Below, one piece after another: positions 30,192-39,561 of a stretch of DNA of 64,000 bases. Within the stretch, counting starts at the first letter, position 1. Each line of letters begins with the position of its first letter. Below the pieces are notes generated by a model. The model had not been told where the DNA came from, ran no database searches, and saw only the letters and a program-made list of their open reading frames with translations. Position numbers and translations under genes: made by a program. Location: positions 186,001 to 250,000 of the forward strand of contig NZ_JAGDYT010000001.1 of the NCBI RefSeq assembly GCF_049116555.1. The letters run 5' to 3'. Source of the DNA: Maricaulis maris_C (GTDB lineage Bacteria > Pseudomonadota > Alphaproteobacteria > Caulobacterales > Maricaulaceae).

Positions 30192-31025
30192 TCAATTGCC
30201 CGTGGTCGCCGGAGCGAGTGAGATCAGGTAGGGCACCGCGAATACCGCCCATGCATTATTGGCGACATGGCCGAGGATCGGGGCGGCAAGGCGACCTGTC
30301 CAAACCCGTGCGGCACCCAACGCCAGCGCCAGGAAGAAGGTCGACGTCATCACCATCAGCCCTTGGGCGATATGAACCAGCCCAAAGGCCAGGGCGGAGA
30401 TGATGATCGCGAAAAGCGCGGGCACGCCGCGGGCCATCATCATGGGCAGCATCCAGCCCCGGAAGAGGACTTCCTCGACAATCGGGGCGGCGATCAGGGT
30501 CAGGCCTATGAGCAGCCAGAGGCTGGCTTCCGCGCCGATGAAATCGTCGACATTGGACAGGTCGTCCCGGCTGGCCCCGCCGGCGAGTGTCAGGTCCGGT
30601 TCGGCCATCGCGAACTCGTGGAAGCTCAGGGTCAGCGGGCTGGCAATCAACACCATGAAGACCATGACCAGAGCCGCTGCCAGGAAATCTGAAAGGCGCA
30701 GGGGGAAAATTGCGAAGACCGGCCGGTGCGCCTGGTAGCGCTTCATCCAGGCCCACATGATCAGGCCCAGGCCGGAATAACCGATGATATTGCCAAGAAA
30801 GATGGCACTGCCCTGGCTCAAGCCGGTCTCCGGGCCGCCGGCCGCGCCCCAACTGATCACGGTCGCCAGCTGCGCAGCGATGACCAGGGCGAACATCAGC
30901 GCCGGCCAGACGATCATCCCCGGCAGGGATCGGATAACCCGCATGCGGTACTCTTCCGCCAGGTTGGCAAAGACATCATGCCGCGCAAACGGCCAGCGGG
31001 TCGGGGATCCGGGAGAAACAGCCAT
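30192..31025 (-). CDS. CPBP-family intramembrane metalloprotease (Abi/CAAX type)
   Basis: The 277-residue membrane protein has about eight helices. The family motifs are present: EEVLFRGWML (Glu-Glu-x3-Arg, about 185) and FGLVHIAQG (His, about 218). These form the glutamyl/His active site in the membrane. Members process prenylated or other membrane proteins, or give bacteriocin immunity; the substrate is not evident. Confidence 0.88.
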   Translation of the reverse strand: MAVSPGSPTRWPFARHDVFANLAEEYRMRVIRSLPGMIVWPALMFALVIAAQLATVISWGAAGGPETGLSQGSAIFLGNIIGYSGLGLIMWAWMKRYQAHRPVFAIFPLRLSDFLAAALVMVFMVLIASPLTLSFHEFAMAEPDLTLAGGASRDDLSNVDDFIGAEASLWLLIGLTLIAAPIVEEVLFRGWMLPMMMARGVPALFAIIISALAFGLVHIAQGLMVMTSTFFLALALGAARVWTGRLAAPILGHVANNAWAVFAVPYLISLAPATTGN

Positions 31026-31221
31026 GATAAGCGAGCAGGCATCCTGCGTGGGCCAGTCCGTTAAGACGGTCTTGATCCTTATGCTTAACCGGTCGTTGCC
31101 GTCTCTTAAACGTCAAATTTAGACAAGTGTCCCATAACGGTTCGCATAGACGCCCCGCTCGCAGGAGTGGTGAGGCCAAAAGGCCCGGCGAGATAACAAA
31201 GCGACCGAAAAGGCGTGGGTG

Positions 31222-32685
31222 ATGGTGAAATCAGTTCTGATCGTCGATGACGATCCGACACAGCGCCGCCTTCTTCAGGCGGTGATCGAGAAGCAGGGCT
31301 ATCGGGCCGAAACCGCCGACAGCGGTGAGGCTGCCCTGGATCGCGTGGCATCGCCGGGGATTGATGTCATGCTGCTCGATCTGATCATGCCCGGCATGGA
31401 CGGGATGGAGACGCTGGAGGCGCTCAAGCGCAAACAGCCGGACCTGCCTGTCATCGTGCTGACCGCGAGTGGGGGTATTGAGACGGTTGTGGCAGCGATG
31501 CGCGCCGGTGCGGTCGATTTCTTCGTGAAGCCCGCCAGCCCGGAACGCATCACAGTGTCGATCCGCAACGCGCTGCGCGTGCAGAACCTGTCGGGTGAGG
31601 TCAAGCGGCTCAGCCGCAAGGCCGAGGGTACGCTGGGTTTTTCCGACATGATTGCCGGTGCACCGGCCATGCGTCAGGTCGTTCGCCTTGGTGAACGGGC
31701 AGCGCAGTCGGATATTCCGATCCTTATCACCGGGGAAAGCGGCGTCGGCAAGGAGCTGGTCGCCGGGTCCATCATGGCCGCGTCCAAGCGCGCCGGTGGC
31801 CCGTTCGTGGCCGTGAATTGCGGTGCCATTCCTGAAAACCTCGTTGAATCCACCCTGTTCGGTCACGAGAAGGGCGCTTTCACCGGTGCGGTCGGCAAGC
31901 ATATGGGCAAGTTCCAGGAAGCTGATGGCGGAACGCTCTTTCTCGACGAGATTGGCGAACTGCCGCTGGACATGCAGGTCAAGCTGCTGCGTGCCCTGCA
32001 GGAAGGCGAAGTCGACCCGGTTGGCGGCAAGCGCCCGGTCAAGGTCAATGTCCGCATCATTTCGGCGACCAATCGCGACCTGGCTGAGCAAGTGGCCGTT
32101 GGCGCCTTCCGCGAAGACCTCTTTTACCGTCTGAATGTCTTTCCGATCGAGGTGCCGTCGCTGCGATCACGCAAGGATGACATCCCGGCCTTGGTGCGCC
32201 ACTTCATCGGTCGCTTCAATGCCCAGGAGAACAAGTCGATCCAGGACGCGGCACCGGAAACGCACGCCCTCCTCACCCATTTCGATTGGCCGGGCAATGT
32301 GCGCCAGCTGGAGAATGCCGTCTTCCGCGCTGTCGTCCTTTCGGACGGCGATGTGCTGAAGCCGGAGGACTTCCCGCAGATTTCCGGACTGACGCCGCAG
32401 ATTGGCGAGATGCCGGATACCGGGGCTCTGGCCAATATGGCGGAGACGCTGGCTGCGGGTGATGTCGCGGCGGGCGCCGAGTTCGGACCGGTCGACATCA
32501 TGGATGAAGGCGGACATCTGCGCTCACTCGAGGATATCGAGCGTGACTTGATCGAGTTTGCCATCGAGACCTATGCCGGCCGGATGAGTGAAGTTGCCCG
32601 CCGTCTCGGCGTTGGGCGCTCGACGCTCTATCGCAAGGTCCGGGAGTACGAGCTGGATGTCGACGGCGTACGCGCCGCCGGCTGA
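31222..32685 (+). CDS. tacA: Sigma-54-dependent response regulator, TacA-like
   Basis: The 487-residue regulator has a receiver domain (about 1-125; LIVDDDPTQRR, phospho-acceptor Asp in VMLLDLIMPGMDG), an AAA+ domain (about 145-385) with Walker A GESGVGKE, the sigma-54 contact loop GAFTGA, Walker B LFLDEIGELPL and R-finger region FREDLFYRL, and a Fis-type helix-turn-helix at the end (RRLGVGRSTLYRKV). The receiver start VDDDPTQRRLLQAVIE closely recalls Caulobacter TacA, which switches on stalk and motility genes under ShkA/ShpA phosphorelay. That identity is recollection, not alignment. GTG 31219 is an alternative start. Confidence 0.85.
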   Translation: MVKSVLIVDDDPTQRRLLQAVIEKQGYRAETADSGEAALDRVASPGIDVMLLDLIMPGMDGMETLEALKRKQPDLPVIVLTASGGIETVVAAMRAGAVDFFVKPASPERITVSIRNALRVQNLSGEVKRLSRKAEGTLGFSDMIAGAPAMRQVVRLGERAAQSDIPILITGESGVGKELVAGSIMAASKRAGGPFVAVNCGAIPENLVESTLFGHEKGAFTGAVGKHMGKFQEADGGTLFLDEIGELPLDMQVKLLRALQEGEVDPVGGKRPVKVNVRIISATNRDLAEQVAVGAFREDLFYRLNVFPIEVPSLRSRKDDIPALVRHFIGRFNAQENKSIQDAAPETHALLTHFDWPGNVRQLENAVFRAVVLSDGDVLKPEDFPQISGLTPQIGEMPDTGALANMAETLAAGDVAAGAEFGPVDIMDEGGHLRSLEDIERDLIEFAIETYAGRMSEVARRLGVGRSTLYRKVREYELDVDGVRAAG

Positions 32686-32691
32686 TCACAG

Positions 32692-32720
32692 AAAAAAGCC
32701 TCCCCGCCACGGGAGGAGGC
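32692..32720 (-). terminator. Terminator for the ASCH gene strand
   Basis: On the minus strand a GC stem (GCCTCC with GGAGGC, or CCTCCC with GGGAGG) is followed by TTTTTT, 60-90 bases past the ASCH stop codon. Confidence 0.65.
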
Positions 32721-32746
32721 CTGCCCCGCGGGGGTGGGGGACGGAA

Positions 32747-32780
32747 TGGGCCGGCGCTGCCATGCGCGCCGGCCCGTTTT
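32747..32780 (+). terminator. Terminator after the TacA-like gene
   Basis: GGGCCGGCGC-TGCCAT-GCGCGCCGGCCC-GTTTT is a strong hairpin 60 bases after the stop codon. Its last bases overlap the end of the convergent ASCH gene. Confidence 0.75.
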
Positions 32781-33256
32781 CATGGTGTGAGGGCGCTGGC
32801 GGGCAGCGGCCAGACACGGTTGAAGCGGTGAAAGACGGCCTCGTCACCAACATCGAAAGTCGTACCCTCTCGTTCGGCTTCGCGTTGGAAATAGTCGATA
32901 TGGGCTGCCATCCACCAGGCGAGGGAGCGATCGCCTTCCCCTTCGGTCCAGGCGAATTCCTCAGTCGTCTCACGGACCGGATGGATATCGACCCGGCTTG
33001 CCTGAATGATGCAGGCCGGTGCGGCGCGGCCATCGAGAACCAGGGCCAGATCGCCCGGCTTGGGCAGCGGCTCCTTGTCGGGCCCGTACCAGCGCACATG
33101 TGAGGCGGTCGCCTTCTTGCGGTCGATCAGGACAAGAGCCAGCAATTCATCTGCCAGTGCTTCGCTGTCGCCAAAGGCAAAGATATCGTCCGGCGCGCGA
33201 TCGTGTCCGGTCGCGTCGCAGAAATCCCGCCAGTAAGCGGATTGGGCGGGCGTCAT
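32780..33256 (-). CDS. ASCH-domain protein
   Basis: The 158-residue protein matches the ASCH fold: a beta barrel of the PUA-like superfamily thought to bind RNA. KKATASHVRWYG (about 48-59), PKPGDLALVLDGRAAPACIIQASRVDIHPV and EGEGDRSLAWWMAAHIDYFQREAEREG are the usual landmarks. It lies between terminators and is likely monocistronic. No enzyme function can be assigned. Confidence 0.85.
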   Translation of the reverse strand: MTPAQSAYWRDFCDATGHDRAPDDIFAFGDSEALADELLALVLIDRKKATASHVRWYGPDKEPLPKPGDLALVLDGRAAPACIIQASRVDIHPVRETTEEFAWTEGEGDRSLAWWMAAHIDYFQREAEREGTTFDVGDEAVFHRFNRVWPLPASALTP

Positions 33257-33306
33257 GGCAGGCCTCCGATGCAGGCCTGCCTTGGTGCGTCATCGGCCGG
33301 GTGACG

Positions 33307-33738
33307 TCAATGTGGGGCGGCGGCCTGGTTGGCACTGCGATCGAGCCAGCCGGCATAGATCGGCATAAGTGCGGCTTCACGGCGGAAACGGGCTCGCAAT
33401 TGGCGCATGAGTCGATGCAGGGACGGGTCGAGGTCGGGCCGCTCATCGCTGCTGTCCATCAGACCCAGTTCGATATGGGTCCGCAGGATGTCGATCCGGC
33501 TGGAGAGCCCGTGAATCTGTCCGTCGAGGCGGGAGATGTAATCGCGCGTCAGCGGGTCGGCTGCCAGATGGCTGTAGATCTGGGTCTCCTTGTCCTCGAC
33601 CAGCCGGTCAAGCTCGGTCATGGCATTGGAGAAGGCCTCGCGACCTGCCGCGCTGGTAATTCCGGCGCGCTGGGCCTTTTCAAGGTCCTCGAACAGGGAC
33701 TGCTCGTGGTGGTTGAAGACGTCGATGTCCTGAAACAT
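33307..33738 (-). CDS. Helical protein of unknown function, possibly hemerythrin-like
   Basis: The 143-residue protein is mostly helical. It begins MFQDIDVFNHHEQSLFEDLEKA and contains KETQIYSHLAADPLTRD and RLDGQIHGLSSRIDILRTHIELGL. A few His and Glu spacings (HHEQ, YSHL) recall hemerythrin HHE domains, but the full ligand set is not clear. It is preceded by a gene-free AT-rich stretch. Confidence 0.6.
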   Translation of the reverse strand: MFQDIDVFNHHEQSLFEDLEKAQRAGITSAAGREAFSNAMTELDRLVEDKETQIYSHLAADPLTRDYISRLDGQIHGLSSRIDILRTHIELGLMDSSDERPDLDPSLHRLMRQLRARFRREAALMPIYAGWLDRSANQAAAPH

Positions 33739-33830
33739 GGCACTTATCCCGATCTCTATTGAAGATCAGGATAGGCAGGCCGGGTCCGGCGCGCGCGCGA
33801 AACACGGATTAACCCTGAATGAAGTGCTAA

Positions 33831-34331
33831 TCAGGACTCCGAGCCATCCGGGGTGTCATTGCCACCGGATATTACCCGAAAGCCGGCCCGCCTTTGCTGG
33901 GGTGATGTGTCAGGGGGCAAACGGTCCGGGCCCGGCGTCTCCGCGACCGGCGCGGCCGCGCCGATCTCAGTCTCCCGATCCTCGGCAATGTCGTCGTAGA
34001 TGTCGCGACCGCGTGGAGCGGGCCCGCCGGACTTGCGCTTGAAGCCATTGCCGCGTGACATCGGCTTGCGGGCCTTGCCCTTGGCCTTCTTTTCGATCTC
34101 GCGAAGCTTCAGCGCCTGGCGGGCCGAGAGGGCCTCGTCGGTATTGCCCTTGTCCGGGTCATTGAAGGCCGAGCCGAACTTCTCGAGCCTTTCTTCCAGC
34201 GAGCCGAGAAACTCGCCCTCCCATTCGGACAGGTCTATCTTGGCCGCGTCGGAATCGGCGGCGGCCTTGCGGGCTCTTTCGAGCCGCCGCAAGGCGCGTC
34301 GCGTCTTCTTTTCGTCGATCTTGCGGACCAA
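33831..34331 (-). CDS. Charged protein of unknown function
   Basis: The 166-residue product is very basic at the start (KIDEKKTRRALRRLERARKAAADSDAA) and low-complexity, proline-rich and disordered at the end. A middle conserved-looking section is IDLSEWEGEFLGSLEERLEKFGSAFNDPDKGNTDEALSARQALKLREIEKKA. The start is TTG 34331, with AGGAGG five bases upstream. It is 26 bases downstream of gapR on the same strand and probably co-transcribed. Confidence 0.65.
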   Translation of the reverse strand: MVRKIDEKKTRRALRRLERARKAAADSDAAKIDLSEWEGEFLGSLEERLEKFGSAFNDPDKGNTDEALSARQALKLREIEKKAKGKARKPMSRGNGFKRKSGGPAPRGRDIYDDIAEDRETEIGAAAPVAETPGPDRLPPDTSPQQRRAGFRVISGGNDTPDGSES

Positions 34332-34357
34332 GCGAGCCTCCTGGTGAGGCCGTCAGT

Positions 34358-34642
34358 CTAGCCCTCGACAGCACCGAGATACAATTCCAGCAGCGCTTCG
34401 GCTTCCTGGCGCTCATGGCGGTCGATCTTGCGCAGGGCAATGACCTTGCGAAGGATCTTGGTGTCATAGCCGGAGGATTTGGCCTCGGCATAGACTTCCT
34501 TCATGTCGGCCATGACATTGGCCTTGTCTTCTTCGAGGCGTTCGATGCGTGCCACAAAGGCCTTCAGCTGCTCGCGGGCGGCGCCGCCAATGGCGTCGGA
34601 TTCGTCACGTTGGGTCTGGGGCGCGGTATCGGTAAATGCCAT
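34358..34642 (-). CDS. gapR: GapR-type nucleoid protein (DUF2312)
   Basis: The 94-residue protein is the DUF2312 family, of which Caulobacter GapR is the known member. GapR clamps overtwisted DNA in front of replication forks and promotes gyrase action. LKAFVARIERLEEDKANVMADMKEVYAEAKSSGYDTKILRKVIALRKIDRHERQEAEALLELYLGAV (about 26-92) is a near-complete match of the family core. The N-terminus is variable. Two other genes appear to follow in its operon. Confidence 0.92.
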   Translation of the reverse strand: MAFTDTAPQTQRDESDAIGGAAREQLKAFVARIERLEEDKANVMADMKEVYAEAKSSGYDTKILRKVIALRKIDRHERQEAEALLELYLGAVEG

Positions 34643-34697
34643 GGGAGAAGCCTTTCTGGTGGACGGAGGCGGAGACTAGTTCCAGCCCTGCCCAGCC

Positions 34698-35690
34698 TCA
34701 AGCGGCGGGGCCAGTCATCGCGGTATTTCCCGCCGTGTTGCGGGCCTGCTCGCGCACTTTGTGTACGGCTTCCAGTATGATGGCGGGGTGGTGATGGTGC
34801 AGATTGTGACCGGCACCGGACACCCAATGCAGCGACGCGCGAGGCATGCGCTGCGACACCATTCCGCCGTGTCGATGGGCCCATAAGACCGTATCCGCGC
34901 GCGCATTGATGATCGCGGTGGGTTGGTGTGTGTCTTCGTAGCGGTCTTCCTGCGTCTCCAGATGGTGGTTCACTTCCATCATGTCCCGGGCATTGGCGCG
35001 CCAGGTGGAGGGGCGAAGCAGGAGCGGCAGGGCCGAGTTTTCCAGATAGTTGTCCGGGACCGGCTCCGGGTGAAATGCGCTGACGGCGCCGGAGCGAGCT
35101 TGTCCCTCACCCATGAGCGGGACAATGAAATGCGTGATCAACGGACCCAGAACCGGCCAGAAACTGGCGGTGTTGAACCAGGCTGCATCGCCGATCCAGG
35201 CAGAGAGGGCCGGTGCGATCAGGACGACACTTTCGACCTGATCGGGATGATCCATCGCCAGGCGCAGGGCAATGGCGCCGCCCCAGGAATGTCCGATGAC
35301 CGTCACCGGACCGGTTTCGATCGTCTCCAGCAGGCGGGCGATGAGCGCCGCTTCGCGTTGCGGCGACCAAAGGCCGTCTGGCCGGTCACTCCAGCCGAGG
35401 CCGGGGCGGTCCAGCCAGATGACCCTTTCCCCGGTGAAGGTGTCAGCGAGGGCGAGATGCGGTTCTTCCAGATTGGACGCGGCACCGTGCAGGACGAGGA
35501 CGGCAGGGCCGGTCTTCGGCCCGGTCTGGCGAACATGCAGACGTACGCCGTCGACGGTGATGAATTCGGCCTTCGGAGGAAAGCGGGTCTCGATGCGCGT
35601 GATGGCTCGCCTGGCGAGTGTCCAGGTGATGGCGATCAGGGCGGCGAGGCCGACAACCAGGCCCGCTGGAATGAGGTCGGTCAGGGGCAA
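34698..35690 (-). CDS. Alpha/beta hydrolase, membrane-anchored
   Basis: The 330-residue protein has an N-terminal hydrophobic helix (about 8-27) and then an alpha/beta hydrolase domain: VLVLHGAASNLEEP (about 65), GHSWGGAIALRL (Ser elbow, about 132) and catalytic His near GAGHNLHHHHP (about 295). The substrate is unknown. It starts TTG and abuts the TPR gene after three bases, so the two are coupled. Confidence 0.85.
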   Translation of the reverse strand: MPLTDLIPAGLVVGLAALIAITWTLARRAITRIETRFPPKAEFITVDGVRLHVRQTGPKTGPAVLVLHGAASNLEEPHLALADTFTGERVIWLDRPGLGWSDRPDGLWSPQREAALIARLLETIETGPVTVIGHSWGGAIALRLAMDHPDQVESVVLIAPALSAWIGDAAWFNTASFWPVLGPLITHFIVPLMGEGQARSGAVSAFHPEPVPDNYLENSALPLLLRPSTWRANARDMMEVNHHLETQEDRYEDTHQPTAIINARADTVLWAHRHGGMVSQRMPRASLHWVSGAGHNLHHHHPAIILEAVHKVREQARNTAGNTAMTGPAA

Positions 35691-35693
35691 GGG

Positions 35694-36278
35694 CTAGAGC
35701 GCCCGCCCGGCCAACAGGGCAAGCAGCCGGTCGCGAGCCTCGGTGGCGGCCTCATGAGCCGGATAGATGGCCAGCGCGTCTTCATAGGCTTCCAGGGCGG
35801 CCTCGGCCTCATTGGCGCGTTCAAGCAGTCGCGCGATGGTCAGATAGGCGTCATAGCGGCGAGGCTCGAGCGTCAGTGCGGTGTTGAGTGTTTCCAGGGC
35901 ATAACCCCAGTCCTCAGCCTGGGCGGCCATCCGCCCGGCCGCCAACCAGCCCTCGGCGAAATCCGGATCCAGCTGGGTGACATGATCATACATGCGGGCG
36001 GCGATATCGGCATTCTCGGCCTGTTCCGCCACCCGTCCCCGATCCATGAGCAATGAGACAGTGTCGCTGCCTGAATGTGCCCATAGAGCATGGATCTCGT
36101 CGACCAGGGGCGGGGCTTCTCGCGGACCGGCCATGGCCAGCGCGTCGAGACGCTCGTCCAGGCGCTCTTCCGGTGTCTGGAATTCTGTCTGCGGAGCAAT
36201 CTGGACGTCCGCATCGGGTGCGTCCTGGGCGCCAGTCAGCAGGAGGAGGCCGGATAGGAGAAAGGGTGTCATGGACAA
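35694..36278 (-). CDS. Exported TPR protein
   Basis: The 194-residue protein has a signal peptide (TPFLLSGLLLLTGA) and three or four TPR units: LLMDRGRVAEQAENADIAARMYDHVTQLDPDFAEGWLAAGRMAAQAEDWGYALETLNTALTLEPRRYDAYLTIARLLERANEAEAALEAYEDALAIYP. It acts as a periplasmic scaffold. It is coupled to the hydrolase downstream. Confidence 0.85.
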   Translation of the reverse strand: MSMTPFLLSGLLLLTGAQDAPDADVQIAPQTEFQTPEERLDERLDALAMAGPREAPPLVDEIHALWAHSGSDTVSLLMDRGRVAEQAENADIAARMYDHVTQLDPDFAEGWLAAGRMAAQAEDWGYALETLNTALTLEPRRYDAYLTIARLLERANEAEAALEAYEDALAIYPAHEAATEARDRLLALLAGRAL

Positions 36279-36334
36279 AACATAGCCGCAGGGACGGCTG
36301 CGTCCAGATGGGCTGACCAGAAAGTGGACGAGAT

Positions 36335-36784
36335 TTAAGGCCGGCCCAGCGCTGTTGGCAGGACGGCCGTTGCGAGCCAGAAGACCTCGACCGCTGCCAC
36401 GATCTCCTCATAGCCCAACGCGTCGAACGGCTTGGTCATGTAGGCATTGGCGTGCAGCGCGTAACAGCGCTCGACATCGGCCTCGGATGATGAGGTGGTC
36501 AGAATCAGGACCGGGATACTGGCAAGCTGATCGTCATTCTTGAGACTTTTGAGGACGTCGCGACCGTCGATCTTCGGCAGGTTCAGATCCAGAAGGATGA
36601 GGTCGGGCACGGGCTTTTCAGCGTGCTCACCCAGACCACGCAGGCGGTCCAAGGCGGCCTCGCCGTCGCGTGCGACCTCAAGCTCATGGCGTGCCTTGCC
36701 GCGCTCGAAGGCGTCGCGGACCAGAAATTCGTCACCGGAATTATCTTCAACAATCAGTATTTTGGCAGCGCGGGGAATCTTCAT
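36335..36784 (-). CDS. Single-domain response regulator (Rcp1-like)
   Basis: The 149-residue receiver has VEDNSGDEFLVRDAFE (acidic pair about 13-14), LILLDLNLPKIDGRDVL (phospho-Asp about 69) and LTTSSSEADVERCYALHANAYMTKPFD (Thr, and Lys about 119). There is no output domain. The insertion before the phospho-Asp is that of phytochrome-type Rcp1 regulators. It overlaps the upstream kinase by one base (TAATG) and is surely its partner. Confidence 0.92.
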   Translation of the reverse strand: MKIPRAAKILIVEDNSGDEFLVRDAFERGKARHELEVARDGEAALDRLRGLGEHAEKPVPDLILLDLNLPKIDGRDVLKSLKNDDQLASIPVLILTTSSSEADVERCYALHANAYMTKPFDALGYEEIVAAVEVFWLATAVLPTALGRP

Positions 36785-39423
36785 TATTCGGCTTCCGGTG
36801 GCTCGGCCCCGAGGGCCGGCATGGGCTTGGGAGCGGTTTTGGGCAGCGTGAAACGGAAAACGCTTCCATGAGGCTCATTGTCGGAAATGGTAAGCACACC
36901 GCCATGGGATTCAACAATTTTTCGGCAGATCGCGAGACCCATACCGCTGCCGGGATAGGCATCGGGCGAGTGCAGGCGTTTGAAGGGTTGGAAAATCTGT
37001 TCGCGATACTCACGCTTGATGCCAATTCCGTTGTCGGCCACGGAAAGCGTCCAGAAATCGCCGGTGTCTTCCGCACCGATCCAGACCTCCGCAGCCTGGC
37101 CCTCGGGCTGAAACTTCACGGCATTGCTGATGAGATTCTGCATCAGCTGACCCAGCCTGGCCGGGTGTCCCCGAACAACCGGCAGATCGCCGATATGGAT
37201 TCGCTCCCGCGCGGCCTGCACCGATGGGCCCAGGGTCTTGAACGTCTCTTCAACCAGCTGGCCCATATCGACCTCGGTCCGTGTGGCATCGGCATCGGAG
37301 TTCAGACGTCCATAGGCGAGCAGGTCGGTGATGAGGGTCTGCATCCGCACGGTGGCATTCAGCGTGTGCCGGATATAGGTCTGGCCGGCATCATCAAGCT
37401 GGTCACCATACCGGTTGGCGAGCAGGCCGGTGAAATTCGAGATCAGACGCAGGGGTTCCTGCAGATCGTGGCTCGCGACGAAGGCAAAGCGTTCAAGCTC
37501 CTCATTGGCGCGGGTCAGGCGCTCGATGAAGCGCTCGCGGTCGGCCTCGGCTTGGATTCGCTCTGTGATGTCGCGCACAACGGTCACCGCGCCGATCGGC
37601 AGACCGGCGTCGTCGCGCATGGTTTCGGTTGCGTATTCGGCGAAGAAATCGCTGCCATCCTTGCGGCGAAAACGATCATATCCCGAATTGGGGCTGTCTC
37701 GCAGCGCTTCCTGGACCATTGCGCACTCATCACGTGTATGCGGTCGCCCGCGCATGTCGACCGGGTGGATGCGATCATGAATGACTTCACCGACAAGTTC
37801 ATCCGGTGCATATCCGAACAGCTTCCCGGCCGCGGGATTGATAAGTACACCGCGCCCATCCTGATCAAAGCTTATGATCGCATCGGCGGCATGCTCCAGA
37901 ATCAGTGAGAGATTATTGGAGAGACTCCGGGACTCGGCCGTCTTCTCATCAACCAGGCGCTGAACCAGGTCGGTGCGAGCCGTGGAGAGCATTGCGAGGG
38001 CATTGAGAATGGAAATGAAGCAGAATCCGACCACGATCACGGTCCAGGAAACCCAGTCCTGCTCGCCCTGCAGGAAGCTCTCATTGGCAATGTAATCGAC
38101 CTGCCAGAGCTCGCCTCCCACCGAAAACTCCCGACGTGTTGTGAGCGCGAAACCGTCGGGAAGCCGGCCGTGTTCCCAAAGCGGGCGCCGCTGCGCATCC
38201 AGACCGCGGATGCGATAGGAATAGAGGGCGGCTTCGCTGGAGAAGGCTGACCCGAGGATGGCCTCGACACGGAAGGTTCCGACGGCGACGCTGCGCAGGC
38301 TTTCGCGTCGCTCAGACAGTTCTGCGGGGATCTGACGTCCGGCGAAAGCCGGAATGGCAAGGCCAACCCATGCGGCCGGTCCGCTTGCATTCAGAGGCGA
38401 TGCGGAAAACGCCCCGCTGGCGAGCGAGGCGTCGATGAGGTCGGGCAGGTCATCGAAGAAATAGTCGGTGGCCAGCACTCGATCGGGCGTGATCATGAGC
38501 CGGCGACCGGGAGTGCTGCGAACGCCGTCGACCGGCCTCAGAAGGGCGTGGCGCGACATGTTCTCATCCGAATCGACCACCATCCAGTGCACGGAGCTCA
38601 CGCTGTCGAGTTGGTCGAAGGCGATATCGACGAAGGTGGAGAATTCCTCCGGGGAAACATTTTCAGATGCTGCGAAAAAACCCTGCAGGGATTCCAGCCT
38701 GCGCCGCGCCGCATTCAGGCTTTCCTGCAAGGCAATATGGTCTTCGGCGACTTCCGCTTCGAAATGCTCTTGGCGCAGTTCGAGTCCATTCAATCGCGTG
38801 AGCGCAAATGTGGTGAGGCTGATGGTCGCCAGAATCGTGAAGACGAAGCCTATATTGCGTTTGCGACGGCGACTGACGCGATTGGTCTCGAACAGGACGA
38901 GCAGGACCGGGGCAATCGCGGCGGCAGCTACGGCATTTCCGGCCCAGTTCCGCGCGAAGGCGGACCAGAAGTCGATTTCGGATGCGCTGAAACCACCGAG
39001 AGTCACCCAGGCGGCAGCAAAAGCGGAGCCGACCATGCTGGCCAGAATGGCGCCGAACCCGATCAGACGGACGAGCTCCATGCCGGTTTCAAGCGCGACG
39101 CTTCGGTCCGGGGCCGGCCGGACAAGACGTCGCGCGATCGCAGCCTGGATAATGGCCGCGATTGCGAAGCCAACGCTGCCCCCCGCGGCGCGCCAGATTC
39201 CCGCGTCCAGGACATGGAAACCGTAGGTCAGGGTCAGCAGAAAAACGCCCAGGCCTATGGCGGGCAAGGCGCGGTATCCGATCAAAAGGACCGCAGTCAG
39301 AGTGACGGCGCCGGGCAACCAGATCGGCGCAAGGAAACCAGGTGGGATGGCCAGCAGAAACGAGGCGATGCCAGCGACCAGGATGGCCGTCAGGACTATC
39401 GCGCTTGCCTTGAGATCACGCAT
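36784..39423 (-). CDS. MASE1-CHASE-PAS histidine kinase
   Basis: The 879-residue membrane kinase has an N-terminal MASE1 sensor of about eight helices (about 5-210), a periplasmic CHASE-type domain (about 225-455; SVSSVHWMVVDSDE), a further helix (about 465-490), a PAS domain (about 525-640; DAIISFDQDGRGVLINPAAGKLFGYAPDELVG), HisKA with FVASHDLQEPLRLISNF (phospho-His about 666) and HATPase (about 740-865). The LQEPLR type is common in phytochrome-like kinases whose partners are Rcp1-type receivers. Its ligand is unknown; MASE1 and CHASE suggest sensing of small molecules. Confidence 0.93.
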   Translation of the reverse strand: MRDLKASAIVLTAILVAGIASFLLAIPPGFLAPIWLPGAVTLTAVLLIGYRALPAIGLGVFLLTLTYGFHVLDAGIWRAAGGSVGFAIAAIIQAAIARRLVRPAPDRSVALETGMELVRLIGFGAILASMVGSAFAAAWVTLGGFSASEIDFWSAFARNWAGNAVAAAAIAPVLLVLFETNRVSRRRKRNIGFVFTILATISLTTFALTRLNGLELRQEHFEAEVAEDHIALQESLNAARRRLESLQGFFAASENVSPEEFSTFVDIAFDQLDSVSSVHWMVVDSDENMSRHALLRPVDGVRSTPGRRLMITPDRVLATDYFFDDLPDLIDASLASGAFSASPLNASGPAAWVGLAIPAFAGRQIPAELSERRESLRSVAVGTFRVEAILGSAFSSEAALYSYRIRGLDAQRRPLWEHGRLPDGFALTTRREFSVGGELWQVDYIANESFLQGEQDWVSWTVIVVGFCFISILNALAMLSTARTDLVQRLVDEKTAESRSLSNNLSLILEHAADAIISFDQDGRGVLINPAAGKLFGYAPDELVGEVIHDRIHPVDMRGRPHTRDECAMVQEALRDSPNSGYDRFRRKDGSDFFAEYATETMRDDAGLPIGAVTVVRDITERIQAEADRERFIERLTRANEELERFAFVASHDLQEPLRLISNFTGLLANRYGDQLDDAGQTYIRHTLNATVRMQTLITDLLAYGRLNSDADATRTEVDMGQLVEETFKTLGPSVQAARERIHIGDLPVVRGHPARLGQLMQNLISNAVKFQPEGQAAEVWIGAEDTGDFWTLSVADNGIGIKREYREQIFQPFKRLHSPDAYPGSGMGLAICRKIVESHGGVLTISDNEPHGSVFRFTLPKTAPKPMPALGAEPPEAE

Positions 39424-39561
39424 GCGCGCAATCGCCTCCCGCCCAACGAAGCCGGGACCGGCCCCGAAACAGGATTGAACCGCAATTCCTTCAGGGCGAC
39501 AATGGCTTGCATAGGAAATGAGAGGCAGGTGGCGAATCCGCCTTGCCTGCCTCTCAATTCG

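Noticed and set aside
32692..32720. Terminator for the TacA-like gene on the plus strand
   Set aside because: The hairpin has its T-run on the minus strand, so it serves the convergent ASCH gene. The plus-strand terminator is at 32747-32780.
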